Source: JBCCFK01 sp965262315
Lineage (GTDB): Bacteria > Actinomycetota > Acidimicrobiia > Acidimicrobiales > UBA8592
Length of the DNA stretch: 20,998 nt
Assembly: GCA_965262315.1 (NCBI GenBank)
Contig: CBDHFJ010000142.1
Location: forward strand, 1-20,998
Direction of reading: 5' to 3'
Shown: positions 1 through 10,000 of the stretch, piece by piece
Numbering within the stretch: position 1 is the first letter of the stretch
Layout: each line of letters begins with the position of its first letter
Notes under the pieces: generated by a model
Databases searched by the model: none
What the model was told of the DNA's origin: nothing
What the model saw: only the letters and a program-made list of their open reading frames with translations
Position numbers and translations under genes: made by a program

Positions 1-450
1 CGTGACGAGTTCGTCGACTCGGCGGTCGCCGCGTGTCGGATCGCCGGCATCCCCGCTGTCGTCTCGGCCCACCCCCACGACCACACGGCCGCAGGCCACG
101 CGCTGGCGACCACCGCGCCGATGTCGCAGCTGCTCGAGCGGGCCTCCGTGTTGATCACCCGGTTCAGCACCGTGCCCTTCGAAGCGATGGCGGCTGGAGT
201 GCCGGTGGTGTACCACAACCCGCACGGGGAGCAGGTGCCCACCTTCAGCGATCCGGGCGGGGCATTCGACGTCACCGCGGACGCCGAGTCCCTGGCCGCT
301 GCGGTGCAGGCCGCCGACGAGTGGGTCGACCGGTACCGGGACCGCTGCGAGGCCTTCTTCGGTCGCCAGGTGGACATCGCCGCGGGTCTCGAACCCGGCG
401 AGCGCGCCGCTGAAGTGATTCTGGCGGCCGGCGACGCGTCGGTCAGTTGA
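1..450 (+). CDS. Glycosyltransferase-like protein, C-terminal fragment
   Basis: The reading frame is open from base 1, so the gene begins upstream and only about 149 C-terminal residues are present. The visible part looks like the C-terminal Rossmann half of a GT-B-fold enzyme. It has a short strand followed by ITRFSTVPFEAMAAGVPVVY, the usual donor-site pattern in which a Ser/Thr-rich loop precedes Glu-Ala-Met and a 'GVPVV' strand. A segment like GGAFDVTADAESLAAAV follows, where such enzymes carry the nucleotide-sugar loop and the closing helix. I infer a sugar or polyol-phosphate transferase for surface polysaccharide; UDP-sugar 2-epimerases and CDP-glycerol transferases share this fold, so the substrate is unknown. 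The stop overlaps the end of the convergent RraA gene by 8 bp. No frame breaks are seen. Confidence 0.6.
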   Translation, partial: RDEFVDSAVAACRIAGIPAVVSAHPHDHTAAGHALATTAPMSQLLERASVLITRFSTVPFEAMAAGVPVVYHNPHGEQVPTFSDPGGAFDVTADAESLAAAVQAADEWVDRYRDRCEAFFGRQVDIAAGLEPGERAAEVILAAGDASVS

Positions 451-907
451 CGACCACGCCGTCCTGATCCGCCCAGAGCATGGCGCCGGGTTGCCAGGTC
501 ACGCCCAGGAAGTGGACCGGCTGACCCACGATCCCCTGGTCGCGCTTGACGCTCTTGCGCGGGTTCGTCGCCAGGGCGCGGACGCCGATCGGCATGGTGT
601 CGATCACCGCCGAGTCACGGATGCAGCCGTTGATCACGATCCCCGCCCACCCGTTGTCCACGCCCAGCTGGGCCAGGTTGTCGCCCACGAGCGCACACCG
701 CAGTGAGCCGAGGCCGTCGACCACGAGCACCCGGCCGTCGCCTGGGCTCTCCAGCTGAGCCCGAACGAGCGTGTTGTCCTCAGGGGCGACCACGGTCTGG
801 ATGGGGCCGCGGAACCCTGGGATTGCTCCGAACGCCCGGAGGGCGGGCATGGCGACCTGGTACTCCGGGTGGTCGTCCATGAGGTCGGCGGTGGCGAAGT
901 CGGTCAT
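443..907 (-). CDS. RraA family protein (RraA / HMG aldolase-like)
   Basis: 154 residues, the normal length for the RraA family, which includes the RNase E inhibitor RraA and the class II 4-hydroxy-4-methyl-2-oxoglutarate aldolases that cleave pyruvate from HMG or decarboxylate oxaloacetate. Family marks are visible: GDN at 75-77 after a 'VVDGLGSLRCALVG' strand, NGCIRD at 93-98 with the conserved Arg97-Asp98 pair that binds substrate and Mg2+, and a C-terminal ADQDGVVV strand. The enzymes are cytosolic trimers or hexamers. Start ATG at 907 gives a canonical N-terminus (ATADLMDDHP; family members begin near 'T.DL.D'). The gene is divergent from the mscS-type gene (81-bp gap) and convergent with the upstream glycosyltransferase. 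RNase E regulation and aldolase activity cannot be told apart from sequence. Confidence 0.85.
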   Translation of the reverse strand: MTDFATADLMDDHPEYQVAMPALRAFGAIPGFRGPIQTVVAPEDNTLVRAQLESPGDGRVLVVDGLGSLRCALVGDNLAQLGVDNGWAGIVINGCIRDSAVIDTMPIGVRALATNPRKSVKRDQGIVGQPVHFLGVTWQPGAMLWADQDGVVVN

Positions 908-988
908 GGGACGAGCCTCGCGCGGGCCTCACGCCGGCGCACGCCGACCATCACCGAGCCGGCGGGTGCGGCTCCGTAGCCTTTTGCC

Positions 989-2113
989 GTGTACTTCTTC
1001 GCCGCCCGACGCGTCCCTGCCGGCCCAGACCGTCGACGATGGCCTCCGAAACGCCTGTGGCAACGATCCGACGCAGTTCTGTGAGTGGGTGTACGACCAG
1101 ACCGAGAACGAGACGCTCGCGTCGATCGTGGCCTGGGCGGTCGACCGCCCGCTGCGGATCATCCTGATCGTCGTGCTCGCGTTCATCGTCTCGCGGGTGC
1201 TGCGTCGTGCCATCGAGCACTTCGGCGAGCGCCTGACCGATGACAACAAGAACGAAACGCTCCAGGAGCTGCGTCAGGGGCGGGCCGGTCGCTTCCTGAT
1301 CGACGAGAAGTCCGAGCAGCGGTCTGCGGCTCGGGCCGAGACCCTGACCAGCGTGTTGAGCTCGGCGGCGACGATGGTGATCTGGACCGTCGCCGCACTG
1401 ATGATTCTCGGCGAGGTCGGTATCAGCCTCGCACCGCTGATCGCCGGGGCCGGCATCGCCGGTGTGGCCATCGGCTTCGGAGCCCAGTCGATCGTGCGGG
1501 ACTTCCTGACCGGCTTCTTCATGCTGGTGGAGAGGACCAGTACGGCGTGGGCGACGTGGTCGACGTGGGGGAGGTGTCCGGCACCGTCGAACGGGTGACG
1601 CTGCGGACCACGGTGCTCCGAGACGTCACCGGGAACGTGTGGCACGTGCCCAACGGTGAGATCAGTCGGGTCGGCAACATGTCGCAGCTGTGGTCCCGGG
1701 CCGTGCTCGACATCGACGTCGCGTACGACACCGACCTCCGGTACGCCCAGGGGATCATCCAGCACGTCGCGGACGAGCTCTGGCGGGACGAGGACTTCGA
1801 CGGGGGCGACATCATCGACCCGCCCGAGGTGTGGGGCGTGGAGAATCTCGGCGCCGACGGCATCTCGATCCGCCTGGTGGTCAAGACCGATCCGGCCGAG
1901 CAGTGGGCGGTGGCGCGAGAACTGCGGCTGCGGGTGAAGGAGGCCTTCGACGAGGCCGGCATCGAGATCCCGTTCCCGCAGCGCACCGTCTGGCTCAACC
2001 AGGATCCCCGAGCCCAGGCGGAGGACACGTCCGCCGGTGCCGTGCCCACCGCCGAGGTGCGCCGCCGCTCCGACGACGACGGCTTCGCCGAGATGCCCGA
2101 CATCCAGCACTGA
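989..2113 (+). CDS. Small-conductance mechanosensitive channel, MscS family (two frame breaks)
   Basis: An inner-membrane channel of the MscS family, about 375 residues after repair, which opens under membrane tension to release solutes on osmotic downshock. One hydrophobic helix lies near residues 52-72 (PLRIILIVVLAFIVSRVL), another in SAATMVIWTVAALMIL, and then the Gly/Ala-rich pore helix LIAGAGIAGVAIGFGAQSIV and 'RDFLTGFFMLVE'. The beta domain starts with QYGVGDVVDVGEVSGTVE and has the family pattern VWHVPNGEIS. The frame is broken twice: near 1005-1007 (one extra C between VYFFAA and DASLPAQT) and near 1530-1535 (GAGAGGAC; one missing G would give VEEDQYGVGD). The start is taken as GTG 989 because it yields a short N-terminus in front of NACGNDP; no clear Shine-Dalgarno precedes it, so this is uncertain. 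A strong hairpin follows 60 bp after the stop. Confidence 0.85.
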
Positions 2114-2157
2114 GCGCTTCCCGCGATCGATCCAGCACTGGGCGCTTCCCGCGATCG
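2102..2157. repeat. 28-bp tandem duplication spanning the mscS stop codon
   Basis: Two adjacent 28-bp units (2102-2129 and 2130-2157) are identical except for one A/G difference. The first copy contains the last codons and TGA stop of the channel gene. In the second copy the same place reads TGG. It looks like a recent slippage duplication at the gene end. Confidence 0.9.
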
Positions 2158-2174
2158 GAACCCCCAAGAACGCG

Positions 2175-2205
2175 CACGGAGCGTGGCCTGAGGCCACGCT
2201 CCGTG
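2175..2205 (+). terminator. Strong hairpin after the mscS-type gene
   Basis: A perfect 14-bp stem (CACGGAGCGTGGCC, 2175-2188, with its exact reverse complement at 2192-2205) encloses a 3-nt TGA loop. It lies 60 bp after the channel stop. No U-run follows (GAGGGGCTTG), which is common for high-GC actinobacterial terminators. Being symmetric it could act in both directions. Confidence 0.75.
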
Positions 2206-2262
2206 GAGGGGCTTGCATCGTGCCGCCACACGATGTCCGCCGATCGCCCTTCGAATGTCCCA

Positions 2263-2352
2263 GTCGGGACGTGACACCGGTGCCACAGGTTCCCGCTGGT
2301 ATGGCTGTCTTTCCGCCTCGATCTTGAAGAAGACCCGGTGTCACGTCCCGAC
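2263..2352. repeat. 18-bp perfect inverted repeat with 54-bp spacer
   Basis: The left arm GTCGGGACGTGACACCGG (2263-2280) is the exact reverse complement of the right arm at 2335-2352. The spacer is 2281-2334. The right arm ends 42 bp before the GTG start of the BTAD regulator. The left arm and its next base pair contain the 8-bp palindrome CACCGGTG (2275-2282). No coding sequence lies in the element. Possible roles are a paired operator bound by the neighbouring regulator, a long-loop RNA hairpin in the leader, or the ends of a tiny non-autonomous element. Only the repeat itself is observed. Confidence 0.85.
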
Positions 2353-2394
2353 ACCACTGATGATTTCAGAGCCGGCTTGAGCCATCCTTGAGTC

Positions 2395-5353
2395 GTGGCC
2401 GCACAGACCCAAGGAGCGCCGCAGCTCCGGATCCAGCTGCTCGGGCCGCTGCGTTGTCACGTGGGCGAGACCGAGCTGGAGCTGGCCGCGCCCATGCACC
2501 GGGCCCTCCTCGCCATCCTGGCCGCCAACGCCGATGCCGTCGTCAGTACCGAACAGCTCATCGACGAGATGTGGGGCAACACGGCCACCGACGGGACCCG
2601 GACCACGCTCCAGACCTACGTGTCGGCCCTGCGCAAGCAGGCGCGCCAGGCGGGCCGCGAAGACCTGATCGAGACTCGTTCGCCCGGCTACGTCCTGCGG
2701 TTGCGGGACACCGACGCGTCGGACCTGCGCGACTTCCGACGCCTGGTGGCCGGGGCTCGACAGACCACGGGCGGCCACGATCGTGAGCAGACGATCCGGG
2801 CGGCGCTCGACATGCTCCACGGACCCGTGCTCGAGGATCTGACCCACCTCGACACGGTGCGGGTGGTGGCGGCCGACATCGCGGAGCAGCGGCGATGGCT
2901 CTTCCAGGAGGTCGTCGAGGCAGACATCGCGGCCGGTCGCGCCGCCGAGTGCGTGCCCATGCTGCGGGCCAGCCTCGAGACCGCGCCACTCGAAGAACGC
3001 GTCTGGGGCCTGCTGATGCGCTCCCTGTACGCCGCCGGGCCGCCAGGCCGACGCCCTCCGCGCCTACCAGGAGCTGCGCGAGCTGCTGGTCGACCAGCTC
3101 GGCGTCGACCCGTCCGCCGAGATCCAGGCGATCGAACGCGACATCCTCGACGGGTCGATCGCCGACGTGACCACGGTGGCGTCGTCGGCAGCTCCGCCAC
3201 GCCGAGTCTCGCCCGCGCCGGTACCCACCAGCTCCCTCGTCGGTCGCCACGAGGAGCTCGATCTGCTCGACGAGCTGCTCGACGACCACCGCATCGTCAG
3301 CCTCACCGGGCCCGGCGGCTGCGGGAAGACCCGCCTCGCATCCGAGATCGCACGGATCCGTAGTGCGCGGGCCGGCCAGACCGTGTGGGTCGAGCTGAAC
3401 CCCCTCGACGACGACAGCGGCGTCGACGAGGCCATCGCCGGCGCGGTCGGCGTCCGGGGACGGAACCCGGTCGTCGTGCTGGACGAGGTCGCCGACGCTC
3501 TCGCGTCGGTGCCGACGCTTCTCGTCCTCGACAACTGCGAGCACGTCGTCGATCGGGCGGCCCTCGCCGCCGAGCACCTCCTCCAGCGGTGCCCGGACCT
3601 CACGGTCCTCGCGACCAGCCGCGAAGAACTGATGGTCCCAGGCGAGCGCACGCTGGCCGTGCCCCCGCTGGCCTCCGCGAGCCCGCTCGAGCTCACCCGG
3701 TCTCGGTTCGACAAGCCTTCCGACGCTGCCATCATGTTCTCCGAACGCGCCGGACTGAGCGACACCACCGCCGAGGACCTGGGTGTCATCGAGGCCATCT
3801 GCGCGCAGCTCGACGGGATCCCGCTCGCCATCGAGCTGGCGGCACCGCTCGTCCGCGTCATGTCGCTCGACGACATCGCCGATCGGCTCCTGGACCGCTT
3901 CCGGCTCCTCGGCGAGACCCATCGCACGGCTCGTCCGCAGCACCGGACGCTTCGAGCCGTGGTCGAGTGGAGCCACGACCTGTTGTCCGACGACGAACGT
4001 CGGCTCTTCGCCGCGCTGTCGGTCTTCCCCGGTTCGTTCACCATGGACGCAGCGTCTGCGGTCGCCGACGCGGTCGGCGTCGACGCGGTCACCGTGGTCC
4101 CGCGGCTGGTGCGAAAGTCGGTGGTGCTCGCCGACATGTCGCCCGGCGTCTCCCGGTACCGGGTGCTGCGGACCCTCCGTGCCTTCGCGGCCGAGCAGCT
4201 CGGGGGAGACGCGGACGCCGCCGCGGTGGTTCGCGAGGCATTCATCGACCACTACGCCTCGCTGGCCCGCCGGTGGGGACGCCAGCAACAGACGGCGACG
4301 GTGACGGCCTGGGTGGACGAGCTCGGTCAGGACACCCCCAACTTCCAGTCGGCCGCCGTGCTTGCCCGCGGGGGCGATCTGGATCGAGCACTGCTGTTCG
4401 TCGATGTCTTCCAGTGGTACTTCAACTACGTCGGGCAGCTCGCAGAGACTCGCCGCTGGTTGGCCGAGATCGTGGCCGAGCGGGATCTCACGCTCGAACA
4501 ACGCGCCATCGCCCTGGTGTGCCAGGCCTCGTTGGCCAACTTCTCGGGCGACTACGGCGCCACCACCCAGGTGGCCGAGGACGCCTTGACCGCCGCCCGC
4601 GAGCTCGATGATCCCCAACGCCTGAACGCCGCCCTCCTGATGCGCGGAACCACCGCCACCTTCGAGGGGAACGCGGTCCGTGCCGCCGAGTGCTTCATCG
4701 AGAGCGCCGGCCTCAGCGAGGAGCTCGGCGACGTCGGCGGCAAGGCCGCGTCGATGGCGTTCTGGGGCGTGGCGCATCGCCGGTCCGGCGACTTCGTCGA
4801 GGCCCGTCGCTGTCTGGACGAGGCGTTCGAACTGTTCTCCCGTCTCGGGGACAGCCGGGGCATGGCGCTGGTCATCGGCAACCTCGGGCGCCTCGCCCAC
4901 CAGCAGGGCGACCACCAGCGCGCCGACGAGCTGACCGCCCATGGCTTCGAGCTCGCTCGTCAGAGCCTGGACCCGATGGTGACCGCACAGGTCGGTCTCT
5001 TCCGGGGCCACCTCGCCCTGGATCGGGGCGACCTGGAACTGGCGTTGACCACCTTGGACGTGGCGTTCGAGCACGCTCGTTCGCTCGGCAATCGCACGAT
5101 GACGTCCGCGGCGATCGAGTGGATGGTGATGGTCGGCGGCGGCCGACCCCGCGACGTCGCAGTGATCGACGCCTTCACCACCGTTCGACGCAACTCGCCC
5201 GGCACCGCGTCGCCTCGACCCGAGTGGGATGCGGCGGTGGCCCGCGCCGCCGAGGAACTCTCGGCGGACGTCCACCTGCGTTGCACGGACGAGGGTCGAG
5301 CCATGGACCTCGACGAGGCGCTGGCGTTCGCCCGCGCTGCGGCGCGTCGGTAG
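2395..5353 (+). CDS. AfsR/SARP-type regulator: wHTH, BTAD, NB-ARC ATPase, TPR (one frame break)
   Basis: A multidomain cytosolic transcription regulator, about 985 residues after repair. Residues about 8-100 form an OmpR/PhoB-type winged helix (LLGPLRCHVG; TLQTYVSALRKQ; SPGYVLRL). Residues about 105-250 are the bacterial transcriptional activation domain (DFRRLVAGAR to AYQELRELLVDQLGVDPS). A NB-ARC-like ATPase follows: LVGRHEEL, Walker A GPGGCGKT near 305-312, Walker B LLVLDNCEHVV, then GIPLAIELAAPLV and the winged segment EWSHDLLSDDERRLFAALSVF. The C-terminal third is helical TPR-like repeats. One extra C at 3040/3041 shifts the frame inside the BTAD; removing it joins AAG to RQADALRAYQ. The GTG start has no strong Shine-Dalgarno. 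No secondary-metabolite cluster is adjacent, so the target is unknown; the inverted repeat just upstream may be its own operator. The gene ends 6 bp from the convergent binding-protein gene. Confidence 0.9.
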
Positions 5354-5359
5354 GGCTGG

Positions 5360-6194
5360 TCAGCCGCCGAAACCGGCCCGCTCGAGGGCGGCGAGGGTGT
5401 CGGTGGCGATGCCGGGATCGAACGCCTGACGAGCGCCGAAGGTGGTGGTCTCCAACCACGCCTCGGCATCAGCCGGTGCGATCCCGTATCGAGCGGCGAG
5501 CTCGTCGATGACCCCCGGTCGGCTGTGCAGCGCCGTGGCCTGGTTCACGACCGCATCGACCACCCGCCCGACCTCGGCGGTCCGGCCCAGCAGCACCTCG
5601 TCGCGGGCTGCGATCACGAACGATGGCCACGGGGTCGTCTCGATGCCGATGCGTCGGAACTCGCCCGCGTCCACGTATGGCTGGGTCATGAACCGGTCCC
5701 ACAGGAACTGCTCGGCGCCGGCCTCGGCCAGCGTCGATCGGGCGCCGTCGAGGCCGCCCACGGCCACGAACTGCTCGTCGCGCAGGCTCCAGCCCAGCCG
5801 GTCGGCCTGGACGAACGCCATCAGGTGCGAGCCCGACCGGGGGCGGGAGATCGCGATGCGACCACCCTCGAGCTGGGCGACGTCGTGGATGTCGGACGAA
5901 GCGGGGACGTGGATGCCCCACTGGAGCGGGGACTCGACGTAGACCTGCACGATGGTGACCGGCAGGCCCGCGTGGACCGCCGCCACCGTGCCTTCGGTGA
6001 GGATGCTGACGATGTCCAGCTCCGTCGTCCTCGAGCTTGGTCAGCATCTGGCCGGTGCCGCCGGGCTGGTCCTCCCAGGTGGGTCCGAGGTCCGCGATCT
6101 CGCCCGACTCGATCGCCAGGTGCCACGGCAGATTGAAGTGCTCGGGGACACCCCCGAGCCGCAGCGAATCAGCCAAGGGACGCCAGGAAGCCAC
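5360..6194 (-). CDS. NMT1/Ca3427-like substrate-binding protein (one frame break)
   Basis: About 277 residues after repair, a type 2 periplasmic-binding-protein fold of the NMT1/THI5 and Ca3427-like group. The N-terminus LRLGGVPEHFNLPWHLAIES, the PGGTGQML loop (44-51), ELDIVSILTEGTV and VYVESPLQWGIHVPA are the recognisable conserved blocks. The C-terminal helices (GVIDELAARYGI, AEAWLETTTFG) complete the lobe. No signal peptide or lipobox is seen, and no ABC permease or ATPase is nearby, so it may be a cytosolic ligand-binding protein or enzyme-like relative rather than a transporter component. One extra base near 6021-6024 breaks the frame between KLEDD and ELDIV. The start is GTG 6194 or TTG 6176; both overlap the end of the hydrolase gene, suggesting translational coupling. 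Confidence 0.75.
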
Positions 6195-6948
6195 GGATGG
6201 CCTCGTTGGTCTCGGCGGGGTGGGTCATGTTGGCGGCGTGGGAGCCACCGGGCATGACCACGATCGAGGCGCCGGGAATCCGGTCGGCGAGCACCTGCCC
6301 GAGCTCCAGCGGGATCGCGGCGTCGGCGTCGCCGTGGATCACCAGCGCGGGACAGCCGATCTCGCTCAGACGGTCGGTGATGTCGTCGCGTGACAGCAGG
6401 CAGTCGCCCGGGTGCTGGGTCATCTCGCCGCGGCGCTCCTCCCAGATCGGGATCCACGTTGCGGCCAGGTCGGGGTCGCCGAGGATGAGGCCGGCGACGA
6501 ACTCGCCGATCTCACCGAGAGGTGCGTCGCCCAACCAGTGCTGGAGCATCCCGCCGTAGGCTTCGACGTTCTCGGCGGCCTCGGTGCCGGCCTGGGTGTC
6601 GATCAGGATCAGTCCCCGGACCCGATCGGGGTGGGCCAGCGCGGCGCGCATCGACAGGAAGCCACCCTGGGACATGCCGGCGAACACCGCCTGGTCGATG
6701 CCCAGATGATCGAGGAGGGCGACCGCGTCGTCGGCCGAGTCCCAATAGGTGAACGGGCCGGTGGCGGGGGTGGCGCCGAAGCCACGCTCGTCCCAGGCCA
6801 CACAGCGATAGTCGCCCGACAACGCCTGGACCTGCGCGTCGAACATGGTGTGGTCCATCAGGAAGCCGTGGCTCCAGATGATCGTGGGCCCGTCGCCACC
6901 GCTGTCGGTGTAGGTGATCGACTGCCCGTTGACCTCGGCGACCGGCAT
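6169..6948 (-). CDS. Alpha/beta-hydrolase fold protein
   Basis: 259 residues, unbroken, the typical size for a soluble single-domain alpha/beta hydrolase. Visible marks are the oxyanion-hole motif WSHGF (25-29), the RGFG motif of the 'DERGFGAT' strand-turn (53-60), the nucleophile elbow GMSQGG with Ser93, an acid in HGDADAAIP (Asp207 or Asp209) and His237 in GGSHAAN. Family members include esterases, lactonases, 3-oxoadipate enol-lactonase and haloperoxidase-like proteins; the substrate cannot be named. ATG 6948 is preceded by GAGGAG with good spacing. The gene is followed by the overlapping binding-protein gene and lies 114 bp after valS on the same strand. Confidence 0.88.
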   Translation of the reverse strand: MPVAEVNGQSITYTDSGGDGPTIIWSHGFLMDHTMFDAQVQALSGDYRCVAWDERGFGATPATGPFTYWDSADDAVALLDHLGIDQAVFAGMSQGGFLSMRAALAHPDRVRGLILIDTQAGTEAAENVEAYGGMLQHWLGDAPLGEIGEFVAGLILGDPDLAATWIPIWEERRGEMTQHPGDCLLSRDDITDRLSEIGCPALVIHGDADAAIPLELGQVLADRIPGASIVVMPGGSHAANMTHPAETNEAIRGFLASLG

Positions 6949-7062
6949 GGCTGACTCCTCGTCGGTGACTGCGCGAACGCACCACCGCGCTGCGCGTCAG
7001 GCAGTCTCGCACAGCCCCTCCCTCTCCGAAATCGGGCAGGCGGGGTCCGCCCGGGGGGTCGG

Positions 7063-10000
7063 TCAGTTCAGGCCGTCGAGGGCAGCCTGGGCGGCGGCGA
7101 GGTCGGCCTCGGCGGCGGCCAACAGGTCTCGGGTCTCCTGGACCATGGCCTCGGGCGCGTTGTTGACGTAGCCCTCGTTCGACAACTTCCCCTGGAAGCC
7201 GTCGATCTGCTTCTGCTTCGACTCGACCAGCTTGGTGAGGCGGCTGCGCTCTGCGTCGAGGTCGGCCTCGTCCACCAGCCCCGAAACGAGCGCCTCTTCG
7301 CCCTCGAACGCCAGTGGGCTGGCGACATCGGGACGGCCGTCGGCGATCGGCACCACGGCGCCGACGCCGGCCAGTGTCTGGACGATCCCGCCGGTCTCGT
7401 CGATCAGGGCCCCCATGCCCGCCGGGACGTGGAGCGTGACCTCCTGGCGCGGCTTCACGTTGCGCTCGGCCCGCAGCGCCCTGATCTGGCCGATCAGCGC
7501 CAGCGCCCGATCGAAGGTGGCGATGGCGCCGGCGTCGGCGGCGGCATCGTCGACCTCGGGCCACGCGGCCCCGGCCAGGAGCTCCGACGGGGGAGCGGCG
7601 ACGCCGGCGACCTCGCCCACGCGGGCGGCGCTGACGCTGGGCCACAGCGTCTCGGTCACGAACGGCATCACCGGGTGCATCAGGCGCAGGACGTTGTCGA
7701 GGACCAGGCCGAGCACCACCTTGCTGGGTGGGGTCGTCGTCGACGGTCGGCTTGACCGCCTCGAGATAGCGGTCACAGACGTCGTGCCACACGAAGTCGT
7801 AGAGGGTGTCGGCCACCACGTTGAACTGGTAGTTGGCGACCGCCTGATTGAGATCGGCGACCGTCTGGTGCAACCGGGCCACGATCCAGCGGTCCACGAA
7901 CGCCGCGTCCGAGAGGTCGACGGGCCCGGCCGGTGCGTCCGCGCCGTCGAGCCGGCGCAGCGCGAACCGGGTGGCGTTCCAGATCTTGTTGGCGAAGTTG
8001 CGGCCCAGATCGAATCGGGACGACGTGTTCCGGGCGAGCGGTCGCTCCGGGGTGGCCTCTGCCAGACCGGTGACGTCGCCGTAGATCGACACCATCTCCC
8101 CATCGCCGCTGGGCGACTTCTGCACCGGTGCGGCGACGACATGGCCCGCCGGCGTGGTGATGAAGTCGGGGGTGAACGTCTCGCCGGTGTGGGGACACAC
8201 CATGTCCACGGGCATGCGGACGTCCTGGGTGTCGGTGGTCATCTGCACCAGGGCGAAGCGCATGGCGTCCGCGCCGTGGCTGTGGATGATGTCGCGGGGG
8301 TCGACGCCGTTGCCCAGGCTCTTGGACATCTTCTGCCCGTGCCCGTCCTGGATCATGGCGTGGATGAACACGTCGTCGAAGGGCAGACGACCGTCGAGGA
8401 AGTAGCGGTTGAACATCACCATGCGGCTGACCCAGAGGGTGATGATCTCGCGGGCGGTGGTCAGGACCGAGGTGGGGTTGAACGAGTCGAGCAGTCCGAT
8501 GGTCTCGGGGTAGTCCTCGGGCCACGGCCAGCCCATGGTGGACAGTGGCCACAGCCCCGACGAGAACCAGGTGTCGAGCACGTCCGGGTCCCGCTCGTAC
8601 CCGGCTGCTTCCAGGGCGTCGATGAGCTCGGTCTCGGAGACCTCGTCGCTGCGGTCGAGGCGAGCCAGGGTGGATCGAGGCGGGATGCAGACCGCCTCCT
8701 CGACCTCACCGGGCGTGACCAGGCGAGCCAGGTGCGCGGCGCCGGCGTCGGTCCAGCGGCTGGAGGACCAGCACGGCCTGGTCGACCTCGGCTCCTGCCA
8801 GGGCGTCCCGGATGCCGGCGTCGGTCCTCGGTCAGGGGGACGAGGCGCAGCCAGACCGGGATCTGGTGGCCCCACCAGAGCTGGCGGGAGATGCACCAGT
8901 CGCGGATGTTCTCGTGCCACGCCAGGTAGGTGCGGGCGTAGCGGTCGGGGTAGAAGCGCATCTCGCCGTCGCCCGGCGTGTCGCCGCGAGGGGCGACGCC
9001 CTCGGGCATGTCCGGGACCTGGTCGGCCACCTGGGCCCGGATGGCCGAGCCACGCAGCCGGTCGTCGGTGACCGCCACGTACCACTGGTCCGACAGCCAT
9101 GGTTCGATCGGGACATGGCTGCGGTAGGAGTGGCCGACCGAGTGGGTGTACTCGCGGACCTGTTCCAGCAGGTCGTTGCGGTCGAACCACTCGACGATGG
9201 CGGCGCGGGCGTCTTCCCGCGACATGCCCACGAAGGTCCTGGCCTCGTCCGAGACGTCGTCCCAGCCGTGCTCCGCGGAGATCGACCCGTCGGGGCCCAT
9301 GACGTTGATGACCGGCAGGTCGTGGCGCAGGCCGATCTCCCAGTCGTTGGGGTCGTGCGCCGGCGTGACCTTGAGGAACCCCGATGCGTATTGAGCCTTG
9401 GCGTCGGACGACTCGGGGTCGGCCATGACCACGTAGTCGTCGGCGACGATCGGGATCTCACGGTCGACGATGGGCAGTCGCACGGTCTTGCCCACGAGGG
9501 CGTCGGCGCGGGGGTCGTCGGGGTTCACGGCCACCGCGGTGTCGCCGAGCATGGTCTCGGGCCGGGTGGTGGCCACGGTGACGTGGGCCGTGCCGTCGGG
9601 GAGTGGGCCGTCGGTGAGGGGGTAGCGGAGGTACCACATCGACCCCTCCACCTCCTCCATCTCGACCTCGTCGTCGGCGAGTGCGGTGCGGGTGACCGGG
9701 TCCCAGTTGACGAGGCGCTTGCCCCGGTAGATCAGGCCGTCTTCGAAGAGCCGGAAGAACGCGTGGCGCACCGCGGTGGCGCACATCTCGTCCATGGTGA
9801 AGCGGGTGCGGGCGTTGTCGGTGGACGCGCCCATGGCGGCGAGCTGGTCGAGGATGACCCGCTCGTACTCGTCCTTCCACTCCTGGGCGCGGGCCACCGA
9901 ACGCGTGACGGCCCATCTCGAGCCGCTTGACGCCCTGGGACAGCAGTCGCTTCTCGACCACGGTCTGGGTGGCGATGCCGGCGTGGTCGGTGCCGGGCAT

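Noticed and set aside
2558..5275. Minus-strand open frame of 905 codons opposite the BTAD regulator
   Set aside because: Antisense shadow of a gene with intact ATPase and TPR motifs; no start signal or domain recognised.
7232..8929. Plus-strand open frame of 565 codons opposite valS
   Set aside because: valS motifs (KMSKS, DVLDTW) are on the other strand; the plus-strand translation is low-complexity.
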